A stretch of 64,000 nucleotides of DNA from SHAN690 sp041391765 (GCA_041391765.1 JAWKNJ010000028.1:25579-89578); one strand, 5' to 3'. Shown: positions 45,878 to 54,752, counted from the stretch's first letter. Notes: a model not told the origin generated them from the letters alone. Program-made: numbers and translations.

Positions 45878-46270
45878 GTGTTCTGGAAGCACAATGCTTT
45901 AGGGGTTTCTTGGGCATTGCTTATCTTGGTTTTGTGTGGCCTACCAGGTGATCAATTTCAATCATCGCAACAACCGAACGTAGATAAGGTTATTCACATA
46001 ATCCTTTTCGGGGTTCTCTATGTGCTGGTGGTTGTGGGCTTTATTAAGCAGCGTGCATATCCGTATCTTAGAAAGAAAACTTTAACGAAGGTGTTTATTG
46101 CCACTGTGGTGTATGGGGTATTGATCGAAGTGCTTCAGGCCACCGTTTTTGTGGGGAGAAGTATCGAAATATTTGATATGGCTTTTAATGTGGTTGGCGC
46201 ATTTGCGGGACTTGCTTTTGTACTATGGAATTTACAGTTATTGGTTCATATGGTAACGACCAAATTCTAA
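45878..46270 (+). CDS. VanZ-like membrane protein
   Basis: This 130-residue protein starts at a GTG and has four predicted transmembrane helices. PNVDKVIHIILFGVLYVLVV carries the VanZ-like motif with conserved Asp, His and Gly near the end of the second helix. VYGVLIEVLQATVFVGRSIEIFDMAFNVVGAFAG matches the second half. VanZ-like proteins are linked to glycopeptide resistance in Gram-positives, but their role in Bacteroidota is unknown. The tight spacing after gcvH suggests co-transcription without a functional link. Confidence 0.82.
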   Translation: MFWKHNALGVSWALLILVLCGLPGDQFQSSQQPNVDKVIHIILFGVLYVLVVVGFIKQRAYPYLRKKTLTKVFIATVVYGVLIEVLQATVFVGRSIEIFDMAFNVVGAFAGLAFVLWNLQLLVHMVTTKF

Positions 46271-46351
46271 ATCAAAGCAAAGAATTAACGGCATCAAAAC
46301 GTGTATCAAAAATCTACTGACTATTTTGGTCGCCATAAAATCAACTAGAAT

Positions 46352-47026
46352 ATGGAGTTGAAGAAAAGCCACGAGGCTAATTTAGAGAACAAGAAGGGAG
46401 TTTATTTTTTGATTGGACTATTGCTTTCATTGGGTGTGGTGCTTATTGCATTTGAGTGGACACAATACGAAGGTGAAGTTGGATCTTTAGGTGATCTTGA
46501 CATTGTTCTAGAGGAAGAAGAGATGATTCCAATTACTCAGCAACAGCCACCACCACCGCCTCCTCCCCCCCCGCAAACTACGATCATCGAAATTGTAGAA
46601 GATGATGAGGAAATTGAGGAAGAATTGGAGATTGAAGACACGGAAATGGACGAGGATGAGGTCATCGAATTTGTCGATGTGCCTGAAGAAGTAGCCGAAG
46701 CTCCTCAAATTTTTCACATAGTAGAAGAGCAACCTGAGTTTCCGGGCGGACAAGCTGAGCTGATGAAATACTTAAGCCAAAACACCAAGTTTCCTCAAAT
46801 TGCAAGAGATGCTGGGATCACGGGTGTTGTTTACGTACAGTTCGTGGTTCGTGAAGATGGAAAGGTAGATCCGGATGATATTCAGATTTTAAGAGGCGTT
46901 CACCCTGCCTTGGATAATGAGGCTATTCGTGTGGTGAAGAGTATGCCCGCATGGAAGCCCGGAAGACAAAGAGGTAAGGCGGTTTCCGTTTACTACAAAC
47001 TTCCTTTTAGGTTCAACCTGAAGTAA
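46352..47026 (+). CDS. TonB-family energy transducer
   Basis: This 224-residue protein has one N-terminal transmembrane helix (about residues 18-37), a nine-proline run (about 67-75), a strongly acidic linker of Glu/Asp/Ile/Val residues (76-125), and a C-terminal TonB domain (about 140-224: FPQIARDAGITGVVYVQFVVREDGKV, GRQRGKAVSVYYKLPFRFNL). It probably transfers energy from ExbB/ExbD to outer-membrane receptors; those partner genes are not here. A possible -7 element lies shortly upstream (TATTTTG near 46322). A terminator follows at 47050-47079, and a second TonB-like gene comes after it. Confidence 0.9.
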   Translation: MELKKSHEANLENKKGVYFLIGLLLSLGVVLIAFEWTQYEGEVGSLGDLDIVLEEEEMIPITQQQPPPPPPPPPQTTIIEIVEDDEEIEEELEIEDTEMDEDEVIEFVDVPEEVAEAPQIFHIVEEQPEFPGGQAELMKYLSQNTKFPQIARDAGITGVVYVQFVVREDGKVDPDDIQILRGVHPALDNEAIRVVKSMPAWKPGRQRGKAVSVYYKLPFRFNLK

Positions 47027-47049
47027 GACATAAAATTCCGAATGGTGAT

Positions 47050-47079
47050 AAGGCCTTCTCGTTTTGGGAAGGCCTTTTT
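47050..47079 (+). terminator. Intrinsic terminator after the first TonB gene
   Basis: AAGGCCTTC (47050-47058) pairs with GAAGGCCTT (47068-47076) around a nine-base loop, and the T run extends to 47079. The remaining gap to 47178 contains no clear promoter. Confidence 0.85.
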
Positions 47080-47177
47080 GTTGCCGTTAAGTTTCGCTTT
47101 CATGCCGTTTTCTAGTTAAGCTGCTATAGAAGCAATAGTCTGGCCGTAAACAAGGTTATACTCTAAACTCTGAAGCC

Positions 47178-47849
47178 ATGATAACAACTAGAAGTAAGAC
47201 ACCCGAGAAATTATTGATGGGGCTGGCCTTTGGCCTAGCTGCATCACTTTGCGCATTGGAATACGGCAAACCTCTTATTGCCCGACATGTGTATACTGGA
47301 GCATTCGATGAGGATGAACTGTTTATTGCGGAGCTGCCACCCATAACATTTCCAAAGCCTCCGAATAGAGAACAGGCGATTGTGGAGAGGAAGCCAATTG
47401 TTACTGAAATGACCATTGTGGAGGAGCTGCCATTGGAAACTCCTGTTGACGAAATCGTTGAATTACCAGACTTTGAGTTCGATGATCAACTCTTTTTTGG
47501 AAGTGGCGAATTGGCAGAAACTCCAGAAATTGAGCTCAATATTCCCTTCGTTTTAGTTGAAAAGAAACCCGAGTTTGATGACTTAGAGGGATATTTAAGA
47601 AGGAACCTCTATTACCCGCAGCGAATGCTTGATTTGGGAAAAGAGGGAATAGTGGGGGTTCAATTTACCATTGGAGCCGATGGCAGTGTCATACCTGAAT
47701 CAATTGAAATACTTCGGTCACCTCATAAAGATTTTGAAAAGGAGGTGGTGCGTGTGATCAAGAAAATGCCAAAGTGGACACCCGGTGAACAGCGCGGAAA
47801 GAAAGTGGCGGTAACCCACAGGCTTCCTATTCGCTTCTACATTCAATGA
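47178..47849 (+). CDS. TonB-like protein lacking the proline spacer
   Basis: This 223-residue protein is a paralogue of the preceding gene. One N-terminal hydrophobic helix (about residues 12-28) is followed by an acidic/proline linker without a long proline run (PPITFPKPPNREQ). The TonB C-terminal domain spans about 140-223 (LYYPQRMLDLGKEGIVGVQFTIGADGSV, PHKDFEKEVVRVIKKMPKWTPGEQRGKKVAVTHRLPIRF). The short spacer may not cross the periplasm as a classical TonB does, so the pair may have separated functions. Its stop is immediately next to the cysN stop (convergent). Confidence 0.85.
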   Translation: MITTRSKTPEKLLMGLAFGLAASLCALEYGKPLIARHVYTGAFDEDELFIAELPPITFPKPPNREQAIVERKPIVTEMTIVEELPLETPVDEIVELPDFEFDDQLFFGSGELAETPEIELNIPFVLVEKKPEFDDLEGYLRRNLYYPQRMLDLGKEGIVGVQFTIGADGSVIPESIEILRSPHKDFEKEVVRVIKKMPKWTPGEQRGKKVAVTHRLPIRFYIQ

Positions 47850-49127
47850 TCAGATGATCATTCCAGCACCCACCGTTTCATTGGTAGCCTCATCAATCAG
47901 GATGAGGCTGCCGGTGTTACGATTTCGTTGATATCTATCAGAAAACAATGGAACAGTCGTTCGAATGCTAATGCGTGCTATGTCATTCATTTTGATGTTT
48001 TTGTCATCTTCCAAACGATGAAGGGTGTTGATATCAACCTTGTATTTGATATCCTTGACAATACATCTTGCATCCCTTGAAGTGTGCTTGATGGCATATT
48101 TGCCGTTCAGTTGCAATGGTCGTTGACTCATCCAGCAAATCATCATTTCCGTATCTTGTGATACGTTCGGCTGATTGTTAGTACGAACGATCATATCACC
48201 GCGACTGACATCTACATCATCTTCCAATAAAATGGTGCAAGACATAGGTGGGAAGGCCTCTGTTATTTCTCCATCATAACTGTCAATTTTGGCAATTTTA
48301 GAGGTGAACCCCGAAGGTAGAATCGTTACTTCATCACCCTTTTTCATCACACCGCCCGCCACGCGACCTGCATAGCCTCGATAGTCATGATATTCTGTGG
48401 TTTGAGGTCGAATCACATACTGAACCGGAAAACGAACGTCAACTAAGTTTTGATCGCTGGCAATGTGCACGGTTTCTAATGTGTAAAGCAATGTTGATCC
48501 ATCATACCAAGCCATATTCTTAGATCGGTCAACAACATTGTCCCCTTTGAGCGCACTGATTGGAATATATCGAATATCTGAGATGTCAAGTTTACTGGTG
48601 AAATCTTCAAGCGTGTCCTTTATCTCTTCGAATTTATCTTGCGAAAAGTCCACCAAATCCATCTTGTTGATGCAATAAACCACGTGCTTGATTCCCAAGA
48701 GCGAAGCAATGAAGCTGTGTCTACAGGTTTGTTCAACCATTCCGTGTCGAGCATCAACCAAGATGATCGCTAGGTTGGCCGTGCTTGCACCGGTTACCAT
48801 GTTTCTGGTGTACTGAATGTGTCCCGGAGTGTCAGCGATAATGAACTTGCGCTTTGGCGTGGCGAAGTAGCGATAGGCTACGTCAATCGTGATTCCTTGC
48901 TCACGCTCCGAACGCAGACCATCAGTAAGTAAGGCGAGATTAACTTCACCCTCACCGCCAATTCGTTTACTGGCCTTTTCAACGGCTTCCATTTGATCCT
49001 GAAAGATTGCCTTGCTATCGTAAAGCAAACGACCGATTAGGGTGCTTTTTCCGTCATCAACGCTTCCCGCTGTGGTGAAGCGAAGAAGCTCCATGTCCAA
49101 ATAACCTGCTGTGTTTATCGTGTTCAT
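47850..49127 (-). CDS. cysN: Sulfate adenylyltransferase subunit 1 (GTPase)
   Basis: CysN (425 residues) is the GTPase half of ATP sulfurylase, which makes adenosine phosphosulfate from sulfate. The G domain is complete: GSVDDGKST, the switch region EQGITIDVAYRYF, DTPGHIQY and NKMD. The beta-barrel domains follow (GRVAGGVMKKGDEVTIL), ending at GAGMII. It is the last gene of the cysC-cysD-cysN operon, 15 bases after cysD. No fused kinase domain is present; CysC is separate. Confidence 0.95.
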   Translation of the reverse strand: MNTINTAGYLDMELLRFTTAGSVDDGKSTLIGRLLYDSKAIFQDQMEAVEKASKRIGGEGEVNLALLTDGLRSEREQGITIDVAYRYFATPKRKFIIADTPGHIQYTRNMVTGASTANLAIILVDARHGMVEQTCRHSFIASLLGIKHVVYCINKMDLVDFSQDKFEEIKDTLEDFTSKLDISDIRYIPISALKGDNVVDRSKNMAWYDGSTLLYTLETVHIASDQNLVDVRFPVQYVIRPQTTEYHDYRGYAGRVAGGVMKKGDEVTILPSGFTSKIAKIDSYDGEITEAFPPMSCTILLEDDVDVSRGDMIVRTNNQPNVSQDTEMMICWMSQRPLQLNGKYAIKHTSRDARCIVKDIKYKVDINTLHRLEDDKNIKMNDIARISIRTTVPLFSDRYQRNRNTGSLILIDEATNETVGAGMII

Positions 49128-49142
49128 ACCTCAGTCGTCTCC

Positions 49143-50045
49143 TTAGAAATATCCTTGTTTTTTTCGATCTTCCATTGCTGCCTCCGAGCGCTTGTCATCC
49201 GCTCTTGTGCCTCGCTCCGTGGTTCTGGTTGCGGCCACTTCTTCAATGATTTTAGCGAGATCGTCTGCTGGAGACTCAACGGCTCCTGTACAGGTCATAT
49301 CACCGATTGTGCGGAATCGAACAATACGTTTCTCTATCACTTCCTCTGGTTTTTTGTTCATGAATTCGCCATCGGAGTATATCACACCATCGCGAATGAA
49401 TATCTCTCGTTCATGTGAGAAGTAGAGTGATGGAAGCTCAATATTCTCATGCAAAATGTATTGCCACACATCCATTTCTGTCCAGTTGCTTATAGGGAAA
49501 ACGCGGAAGTTTTCACCCATGTGCTTCATGCCGTTGAAGATGTTCCAAAGCTCTGGTCGTTGGTTTTTTGGATCCCATTGCCCAAACTCATCACGGTGCG
49601 AAAAGAATCGTTCCTTGGCACGTGCCTTTTCCTCGTCTCGTCTGGCTCCGCCCATACACGCGTCAAACTTGTGTTTTTCGATGGTGTCAAGAAGCGTGAC
49701 TGTTTGCAATCCGTTTCGGCTAGCGTTGAATCCTTTTTCTTCAACAACCCGGCCTTGATCTATGCTTTCTTGAACAGAACCAACGATCAGCTCCGCTCCG
49801 TCCTTCTTCACCAAGTCATCTCTGAACTGGATGGTTTCCGGAAAGTTGTGCCCAGTGTCAACATGAACCAAAGGAAAAGGAACCTTGGCTGGCCAAAAAG
49901 CCTTTTTCGCGATGTGGTAGCAAACGATAGAATCTTTGCCACCTGAAAATAGCAATGCCGGGTTTTCAAATTGCGCAGCCACTTCGCGAATCACGAACAT
50001 GGCTTCTGATTCCAATTCCTTTAAGTGAGTGAGGTTGTATTTCAT
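49143..50045 (-). CDS. cysD: Sulfate adenylyltransferase subunit 2
   Basis: CysD (300 residues) is the PP-loop subunit that adenylates sulfate with CysN. FSGGKDSIVCYHIA is the PP-loop, LVHVDTGHNFPET and GGARRDEEKARAKER are the following family motifs, and the C-terminal TTERGTRADDKRSEAAMEDRKKQGYF matches well. Its start overlaps the cysC stop in ATGA, giving translational coupling. Confidence 0.96.
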   Translation of the reverse strand: MKYNLTHLKELESEAMFVIREVAAQFENPALLFSGGKDSIVCYHIAKKAFWPAKVPFPLVHVDTGHNFPETIQFRDDLVKKDGAELIVGSVQESIDQGRVVEEKGFNASRNGLQTVTLLDTIEKHKFDACMGGARRDEEKARAKERFFSHRDEFGQWDPKNQRPELWNIFNGMKHMGENFRVFPISNWTEMDVWQYILHENIELPSLYFSHEREIFIRDGVIYSDGEFMNKKPEEVIEKRIVRFRTIGDMTCTGAVESPADDLAKIIEEVAATRTTERGTRADDKRSEAAMEDRKKQGYF

Positions 50046-50653
50046 GATTGGATTTTAATAAAGGGCAAAAGCTTATCAAATAGCTCCGTGCCGCTTTCCT
50101 CAACAGTTTTATTTTGTGTCTTTATTTCAATTGAAGGATTCGTTGGAGCTTCGAACGGTGCAGATACACCAGTGAAATCAGGTATTTGACCAGCTCTTGC
50201 CTTAGCGTAAAGCCCTTTCACATCGCGCTTCTCGCATTCTTCGATTGGGGTGTTGATGAACACCTCTACAAAGCCTGCTTCTCCAATGATTGAGCGTGCG
50301 AGATCTCGAATTTCGATGGTCGGACTAACGAAGCAATTGATGCAAATCACACCTCCATCCATGAAGAGCTTAGAAACTTCGGCAATCCTGCGTATGTTCT
50401 CTGTTCGATCTGCATCACCGAACCCCAAACCGGCATTCAAACCAGTGCGTACGTTGTCTCCATCCAAAAGCTTGGAGAAATATCCATTCTCAAGAAGCTT
50501 GCGTTCCAGGAATTTAGCGAGTGTCGTCTTGCCGGAACCGCTCAATCCGGTCATCCAAACAACGCGCGCTTTTTGCTTAAGGAATTGTTCCTTTTCTGCT
50601 TTGGAAATAATCTCGTCAAAAACGCTGAAAACGTTGCTACCCTCGTCCTTCAT
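50042..50653 (-). CDS. cysC: Adenylylsulfate kinase
   Basis: CysC (203 residues) phosphorylates adenosine phosphosulfate to PAPS. The Walker A motif MTGLSGSGKTTLAKFLE, the substrate segment LDGDNVRTGLNAGLGF, FVSPTIEIRDLA and VFINTPIEECEKRDVKGLYAKAR define the family. It is the first gene of the operon, and a -7 element lies 12 bases upstream of the ATG. PAPS could feed sulfate reduction or sulfation of polysaccharides; no reductase or sulfotransferase is in the window, so the destination cannot be decided. Confidence 0.96.
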   Translation of the reverse strand: MKDEGSNVFSVFDEIISKAEKEQFLKQKARVVWMTGLSGSGKTTLAKFLERKLLENGYFSKLLDGDNVRTGLNAGLGFGDADRTENIRRIAEVSKLFMDGGVICINCFVSPTIEIRDLARSIIGEAGFVEVFINTPIEECEKRDVKGLYAKARAGQIPDFTGVSAPFEAPTNPSIEIKTQNKTVEESGTELFDKLLPFIKIQS

Positions 50654-50664
50654 AAATGAGCGCG

Positions 50665-50672
50665 CAAATGTA
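50665..50672 (-). promoter_or_regulatory. -7 promoter element of the cysCDN operon
   Basis: On the minus strand this is TACATTTG, an exact TAnnTTTG match ending 11 bases before the cysC ATG at 50653. It lies back to back with the deoC promoter. Confidence 0.5.
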
Positions 50673-50713
50673 GCGAACCACCGCGGTTTTTAATGATCGA
50701 AGCGGGACTTTCA

Positions 50714-50721
50714 TAGATTTG
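50714..50721 (+). promoter_or_regulatory. -7 promoter element of deoC
   Basis: TAGATTTG is an exact TAnnTTTG match, with a TTTTT run at about 50687-50691 as a weak -33. The distance to the ATG at 50729 is seven bases, so the mRNA would be nearly leaderless. Confidence 0.5.
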
Positions 50722-50728
50722 AGACCGA

Positions 50729-51643
50729 ATGAACGCAAGCGAATTATTGAAAGGGTTCAAATCAACACCGGTTGATCAAATGGGCGTTGAAGATCGCATC
50801 GTCCGAATCAAGTCAAGGAGCATAAAAAGTGAGGCTAAGATTCATGGTTTGAAAATGGCCTTGAACATGATTGATTTAACCACTCTGGAAGGTGCCGACA
50901 CACCTCAGAAAGTACGGCAAATGTGTTACAAGGCAATGCATCCGCATGATGAAATGAATGATATTCCAACTGTCGCTGCTGTCTGCGTTTATCCATCATT
51001 GGTGAAGGTGGCAAAAGAATCGCTGAAGGGATCGAAGGTGAAAGTGGCATCGGTAGCCACCTGCTTTCCCAGTGGTCAATCCGCTTTGAAGATTAAACTA
51101 GATGACACGCGTTATGCGATTGATGAGGGGGCGGATGAGATTGACATGGTGATTTCACGAGGAAGGTTTCTATCAGGTGATTACAACTATGTGTTGGACG
51201 AAATCCTTGAAGTCAAGGCGCTCTGTAAAAAAAGTAAGGTTCGATTAAAAGTAATTCTGGAAACAGGGGAGTTGGGATCTTTGGATGCGGTCAGAAAAGC
51301 ATCGGATATTGCATTACTCGCCAATCCGGATTTTATCAAAACCAGCACTGGAAAGATTGGTCAAGCGGCCACTATGTCGGTAACGTTGGTCATGCTTCAG
51401 GCCATTGCAGACCACTATGAGCGGACCGGAGTTCGTGTCGGAATGAAACCTGCAGGTGGAATTTCTGATTCGAAAACTGCATTGCATTACCTGATGATGG
51501 TGAAAGAAGTATTGGGAAGTGAATGGCTTACCAATGAATGGTTCAGATTCGGTGCGAGCCGCTTGTCAAACGACATTTTGATGCAGCTTCGCAAGCAACA
51601 AATGGGCGTTTATCAGGCCCCTCAGTATTTCTCAAAAGACTAA
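50729..51643 (+). CDS. deoC: Deoxyribose-phosphate aldolase
   Basis: DeoC (304 residues) cleaves deoxyribose 5-phosphate to acetaldehyde and glyceraldehyde 3-phosphate in deoxynucleoside breakdown. The Schiff-base lysine is in DFIKTSTGK and the second catalytic lysine in GMKPAGGI; CVYPSLV, VATCFPSGQ and ADEIDMVISRG complete the signature. It is longer than the E. coli enzyme (about 260 residues) through an N-terminal extension, common in this phylum. It may act in the same salvage economy as the deoxynucleoside kinase at 54099. The GH3-like gene follows 44 bases later. Confidence 0.95.
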   Translation: MNASELLKGFKSTPVDQMGVEDRIVRIKSRSIKSEAKIHGLKMALNMIDLTTLEGADTPQKVRQMCYKAMHPHDEMNDIPTVAAVCVYPSLVKVAKESLKGSKVKVASVATCFPSGQSALKIKLDDTRYAIDEGADEIDMVISRGRFLSGDYNYVLDEILEVKALCKKSKVRLKVILETGELGSLDAVRKASDIALLANPDFIKTSTGKIGQAATMSVTLVMLQAIADHYERTGVRVGMKPAGGISDSKTALHYLMMVKEVLGSEWLTNEWFRFGASRLSNDILMQLRKQQMGVYQAPQYFSKD

Positions 51644-51687
51644 GATTTTTACGAAACCGACAAACGGTTTTATTTGTGGGTTCATCT

Positions 51688-53205
51688 ATGGCAATACTCA
51701 ATTCCATATTCGGCTGGTTCATCAAAAAGCGCATTCATCAGATTGAGCTTTTCATGAAGTATCCGCACGATGTGCAGCACGAATGGTTTAAGCGATTGAC
51801 GGCAACAGCAAAGAATACAGAGTGGGGAAGGAGATATGGTTTTAGCGATTTAAAGAGTATCGAGGATTTTAAAGCCAGATTGCCAGTACAAGACTATGAA
51901 GGCTTCAAGTCAGACATCGATCGAGTAATTCGAGGTGAGCAAAACATCCTCTGGCCTTCAGAGATAAAGATGTTTGCAAAGTCGAGCGGAACAACCAGCG
52001 ATAAGAGCAAGTTTATACCCGTAAGTGAAGAGTCGCTCGAAGAATGTCATTATAAAGGCGGGAAGGACCTGATGTCCATGTATTATAATGAGTTTCCTGA
52101 TTCACGGCTGATGGAAGGTCGCGGTTTGGTGATGGGCGGAAGCTCGGATTTTGTGCCTTTGAACGAGAGTAGCTACTATGGCGACCTGAGCGCGATCATT
52201 ATTCGTAACCTTCCTTTCTGGGCATCACTGCACCGAACGCCCGATGCCAGCATCTCTTTGAATCCAAGTTGGGAAGAAAAGATTGAGCAAATTGTGGATG
52301 TGACTATCCAACAGGACATAACCAATATCAGCGGTGTTCCAAGCTGGATGATGGTTCTGCTCAAACGAGTGCTGGAGAAAACCGGCAAAGATCAGATCAT
52401 TGACGTTTGGCCAAATTTGGAATGGTACGTTCATGGGGGAGTCAATTTCAAACCTTATCGTCAGGCTTTTAAAGAGATTATCGGTGGCAACGGAAAGGTG
52501 AACTATTCCGAAACTTACAACGCGTCCGAGGGCTTTTTCGGAATTCAAGACAACACGAAGTCGGACGATATGCTGCTCATGCTCGACTATGGTATATTTT
52601 ACGAATTCATGCCGCTTGATCAGTTGGGTAGCGATGACCCGAAAACACTTCAGTTGGACGAGGTGAAACTGGGAGAGAACTATGCGCTTGTGATTTCCAC
52701 CAATGGAGGATTGTGGCGTTATTTGATTGGCGACACGATCGTGTTCACTTCGTTGAGTCCATACCGAATTCATGTCAGCGGGCGAACGAAGCACTACATC
52801 AATGCCTTTGGCGAAGAGGTGATCATAGACAATGCAGAAAAGGCAATCGAAGTGGCTTGCGAGAAAACCGGAGCCGTTGTCAAAGAATACACTGCCGCAC
52901 CAAAGCATATGAATGGATATGAAGCAGGCGCGCATGAATGGGCCATTGAATTTGAAAAAGGACCTTCTGACTTAGAGTACTTTGGTGAAATGTTGGACAA
53001 TGCGCTGAAATCAATCAACAGCGATTACGAAGCAAAGCGATATCACGACAAGGTCTTGCGCATGCCTATCATCAATAGGTTGAATGAGGGAACATTCTAT
53101 GGCTGGATGAAGGAGCGTGGGAAGCTCGGAGGACAAAACAAGGTACCAAGGCTGTCAAATTCGCGAGAGTATTTAGATGACATCCTTCGGTTTGCAAAAC
53201 AATAA
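51688..53205 (+). CDS. GH3-family acyl-acid-amido synthetase-like protein
   Basis: ATG 51688 (MAILNSIFGWFIKKRIHQIELF) fits the family start; the open frame reaches upstream into deoC but that extension is not real. The 505-residue protein shows the GH3 adenylating-enzyme motifs: KMFAKSSGTTSDKSKFIPV (ATP-binding), YNASEGFFGIQDN, LVISTNGGLWRYLIGDTI and the hinge HVSGRTKHYINAFGEE. In plants GH3 proteins join amino acids to jasmonate or auxin. In Bacteroidota the acid and amine are unknown, so no substrate should be claimed. A -7-like TTTTATTTG lies at about 51668-51676. Confidence 0.9.
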   Translation: MAILNSIFGWFIKKRIHQIELFMKYPHDVQHEWFKRLTATAKNTEWGRRYGFSDLKSIEDFKARLPVQDYEGFKSDIDRVIRGEQNILWPSEIKMFAKSSGTTSDKSKFIPVSEESLEECHYKGGKDLMSMYYNEFPDSRLMEGRGLVMGGSSDFVPLNESSYYGDLSAIIIRNLPFWASLHRTPDASISLNPSWEEKIEQIVDVTIQQDITNISGVPSWMMVLLKRVLEKTGKDQIIDVWPNLEWYVHGGVNFKPYRQAFKEIIGGNGKVNYSETYNASEGFFGIQDNTKSDDMLLMLDYGIFYEFMPLDQLGSDDPKTLQLDEVKLGENYALVISTNGGLWRYLIGDTIVFTSLSPYRIHVSGRTKHYINAFGEEVIIDNAEKAIEVACEKTGAVVKEYTAAPKHMNGYEAGAHEWAIEFEKGPSDLEYFGEMLDNALKSINSDYEAKRYHDKVLRMPIINRLNEGTFYGWMKERGKLGGQNKVPRLSNSREYLDDILRFAKQ

Positions 53206-53237
53206 ATGAGCATCACGTTTCGTATTTTTCGCATCCC

Positions 53238-54035
53238 ATGAAATGGACTATATTCTTCCTGATGCTCTTTAACCTCCCTGTGCTCAATGCGCAGTCCGTG
53301 AAGTGGAAGTTGGAGCGCATCGTTCAAGTGGATAACCAGGAGGTGTTGATTGATCAACTCAATAATCTATACGCCATACGCAAAGGCGAAGTGCTCAAGT
53401 TGAATCAAAAGGGTGAGGAGTTAAGTAGATATAGCAACAAGTTGATCGGGAAGGAAATTCACGTTGATGTTACTAATCCAATGAAGGTGGTTTTGTATTC
53501 TGCGGATCAAATGAGGGTGATTGTGCTGGATTCGCGCTTAGGTGAAATCAGGGAACCGATCAACCTCTTGAAGCTTGGTTACGAACAGATCACATTGGTG
53601 GCAACCTCACATTCCAATTGCCTGTGGTTATATGACCCTATTAACTTTAAGTTGATTCGGTTGACTGAAAACTTGGAAGAGGAGCGTACATCGCTTAGTT
53701 TATCTCAAATGCTGCGGCTGCAGCTCTATCCAACTGACTTAGTAGAAGTCAACAACAAGGTTTACCTGACGGATCCAAACCACGGTGTGTTTGAGTTTGA
53801 CGTGTTTGGTAACTACCTCCGAAAGATTCCAATCAGAAACATCGAAACACTTACGATAAGTGATAATCGACTTTTTTACAGGAATGACGAGCAATTGGTT
53901 GCGTTTAACCTCTCGAATAGTAACTCAGAAAACGTTGAGCTTGAGATAGCTAGCTTGAATACCTTTAGTGTGAATCGAGATCGAATAGTCGTTCCTACAC
54001 CCACCAGTGCGATTATTTATCAAGCATTGCGCTGA
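53238..54035 (+). CDS. Exported beta-repeat protein of unknown function
   Basis: This 265-residue protein has a signal peptide (residues 1-18, ending VLNAQ) and then short repeating strands of propeller type (VDNQEVLIDQLNNLYAIRKGEVLKLN, NHGVFEFDVFGNYLRKIPI). A five- to six-bladed beta-propeller without enzymatic motifs is my reading. A periplasmic binding or scaffolding role is possible but unproven. The intergenic stretch carries TATTTTTCG close to the start, a weak -7 element. It is followed by the deoxynucleoside kinase on the same strand. Confidence 0.7.
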   Translation: MKWTIFFLMLFNLPVLNAQSVKWKLERIVQVDNQEVLIDQLNNLYAIRKGEVLKLNQKGEELSRYSNKLIGKEIHVDVTNPMKVVLYSADQMRVIVLDSRLGEIREPINLLKLGYEQITLVATSHSNCLWLYDPINFKLIRLTENLEEERTSLSLSQMLRLQLYPTDLVEVNNKVYLTDPNHGVFEFDVFGNYLRKIPIRNIETLTISDNRLFYRNDEQLVAFNLSNSNSENVELEIASLNTFSVNRDRIVVPTPTSAIIYQALR

Positions 54036-54098
54036 TTCCTTTTCTTTTTCAATGGGTTTATCTTAATTCGTACGCGATTTCCACTACCACACACTATT

Positions 54099-54734
54099 AT
54101 GCAGGAAAAGAGAAATAATCTACACGTTGCCGTTTCTGGAAACATTGGCTCGGGTAAGACAACGCTAACGGAACTGTTGGCCAAGCACTACGGATGGGAC
54201 TCTCATTTCGAAGATGCCGATGACAATCCATATATCAATGACTTCTATGCGGAAATGCAGCGATGGTCATTCAACATGCAGATTTATTTCTTGAATAATC
54301 GATTCAATCAGGTCTTGGATATCCGAGAGGGAAAGAAGAGCGTGATTCAGGATAGAACCATCTATGAGGATGCGTACATATTCGCACCCAACCTTCATAG
54401 CATGGGCTTGATGACCACACGGGACTTTGAAACCTACTTCTCGCTGTTCAACCTCTTGGATCGTTTTGTTCAGCCACCTGATTTGTTGGTTTATTTGAGA
54501 GCAAGTGTTCCTAGATTAGTGAGCCAGATTCAAAACCGTGGTAGAGAATACGAGGAAGCCATTCGTTTGGATTATCTGAAGCGTTTGAACGAACGCTACG
54601 AAGCATGGATTTCAACCTATGACAAGGGCAAGTTGTTGATCATTGACGTAGACAACAACAACTTCCGTGACGAAAAAGAGGATCTTGGAGAAATCATCAG
54701 CAAGATCGATGCAGAGTTGCACGGACTATTCTAA
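54099..54734 (+). CDS. Deoxynucleoside kinase
   Basis: This 211-residue kinase phosphorylates deoxynucleosides using ATP (deoxyadenosine/deoxyguanosine kinase class). P-loop GNIGSGKTTLTELLAKH, substrate motif YFLNNRFNQ, the ERS-like VIQDRTIYEDAYIF and the LID arginines in IQNRGREYE are in order. Which base it prefers cannot be read from the sequence. It may salvage deoxynucleosides complementary to DeoC upstream. Confidence 0.93.
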   Translation: MQEKRNNLHVAVSGNIGSGKTTLTELLAKHYGWDSHFEDADDNPYINDFYAEMQRWSFNMQIYFLNNRFNQVLDIREGKKSVIQDRTIYEDAYIFAPNLHSMGLMTTRDFETYFSLFNLLDRFVQPPDLLVYLRASVPRLVSQIQNRGREYEEAIRLDYLKRLNERYEAWISTYDKGKLLIIDVDNNNFRDEKEDLGEIISKIDAELHGLF

Positions 54735-54752
54735 TTCAAAGCTCAACTTATT

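Noticed and set aside
49449..49946. A 165-codon plus-strand frame across cysD
   Set aside because: CysD is complete and conserved on the minus strand; the plus frame is its mirror with no motif or start signals.
52225..52935. A 236-codon open frame on the minus strand inside the GH3-like gene
   Set aside because: The forward GH3 frame carries strong family motifs throughout. The antisense frame has no recognisable domain and has the residue bias of a shadow frame.
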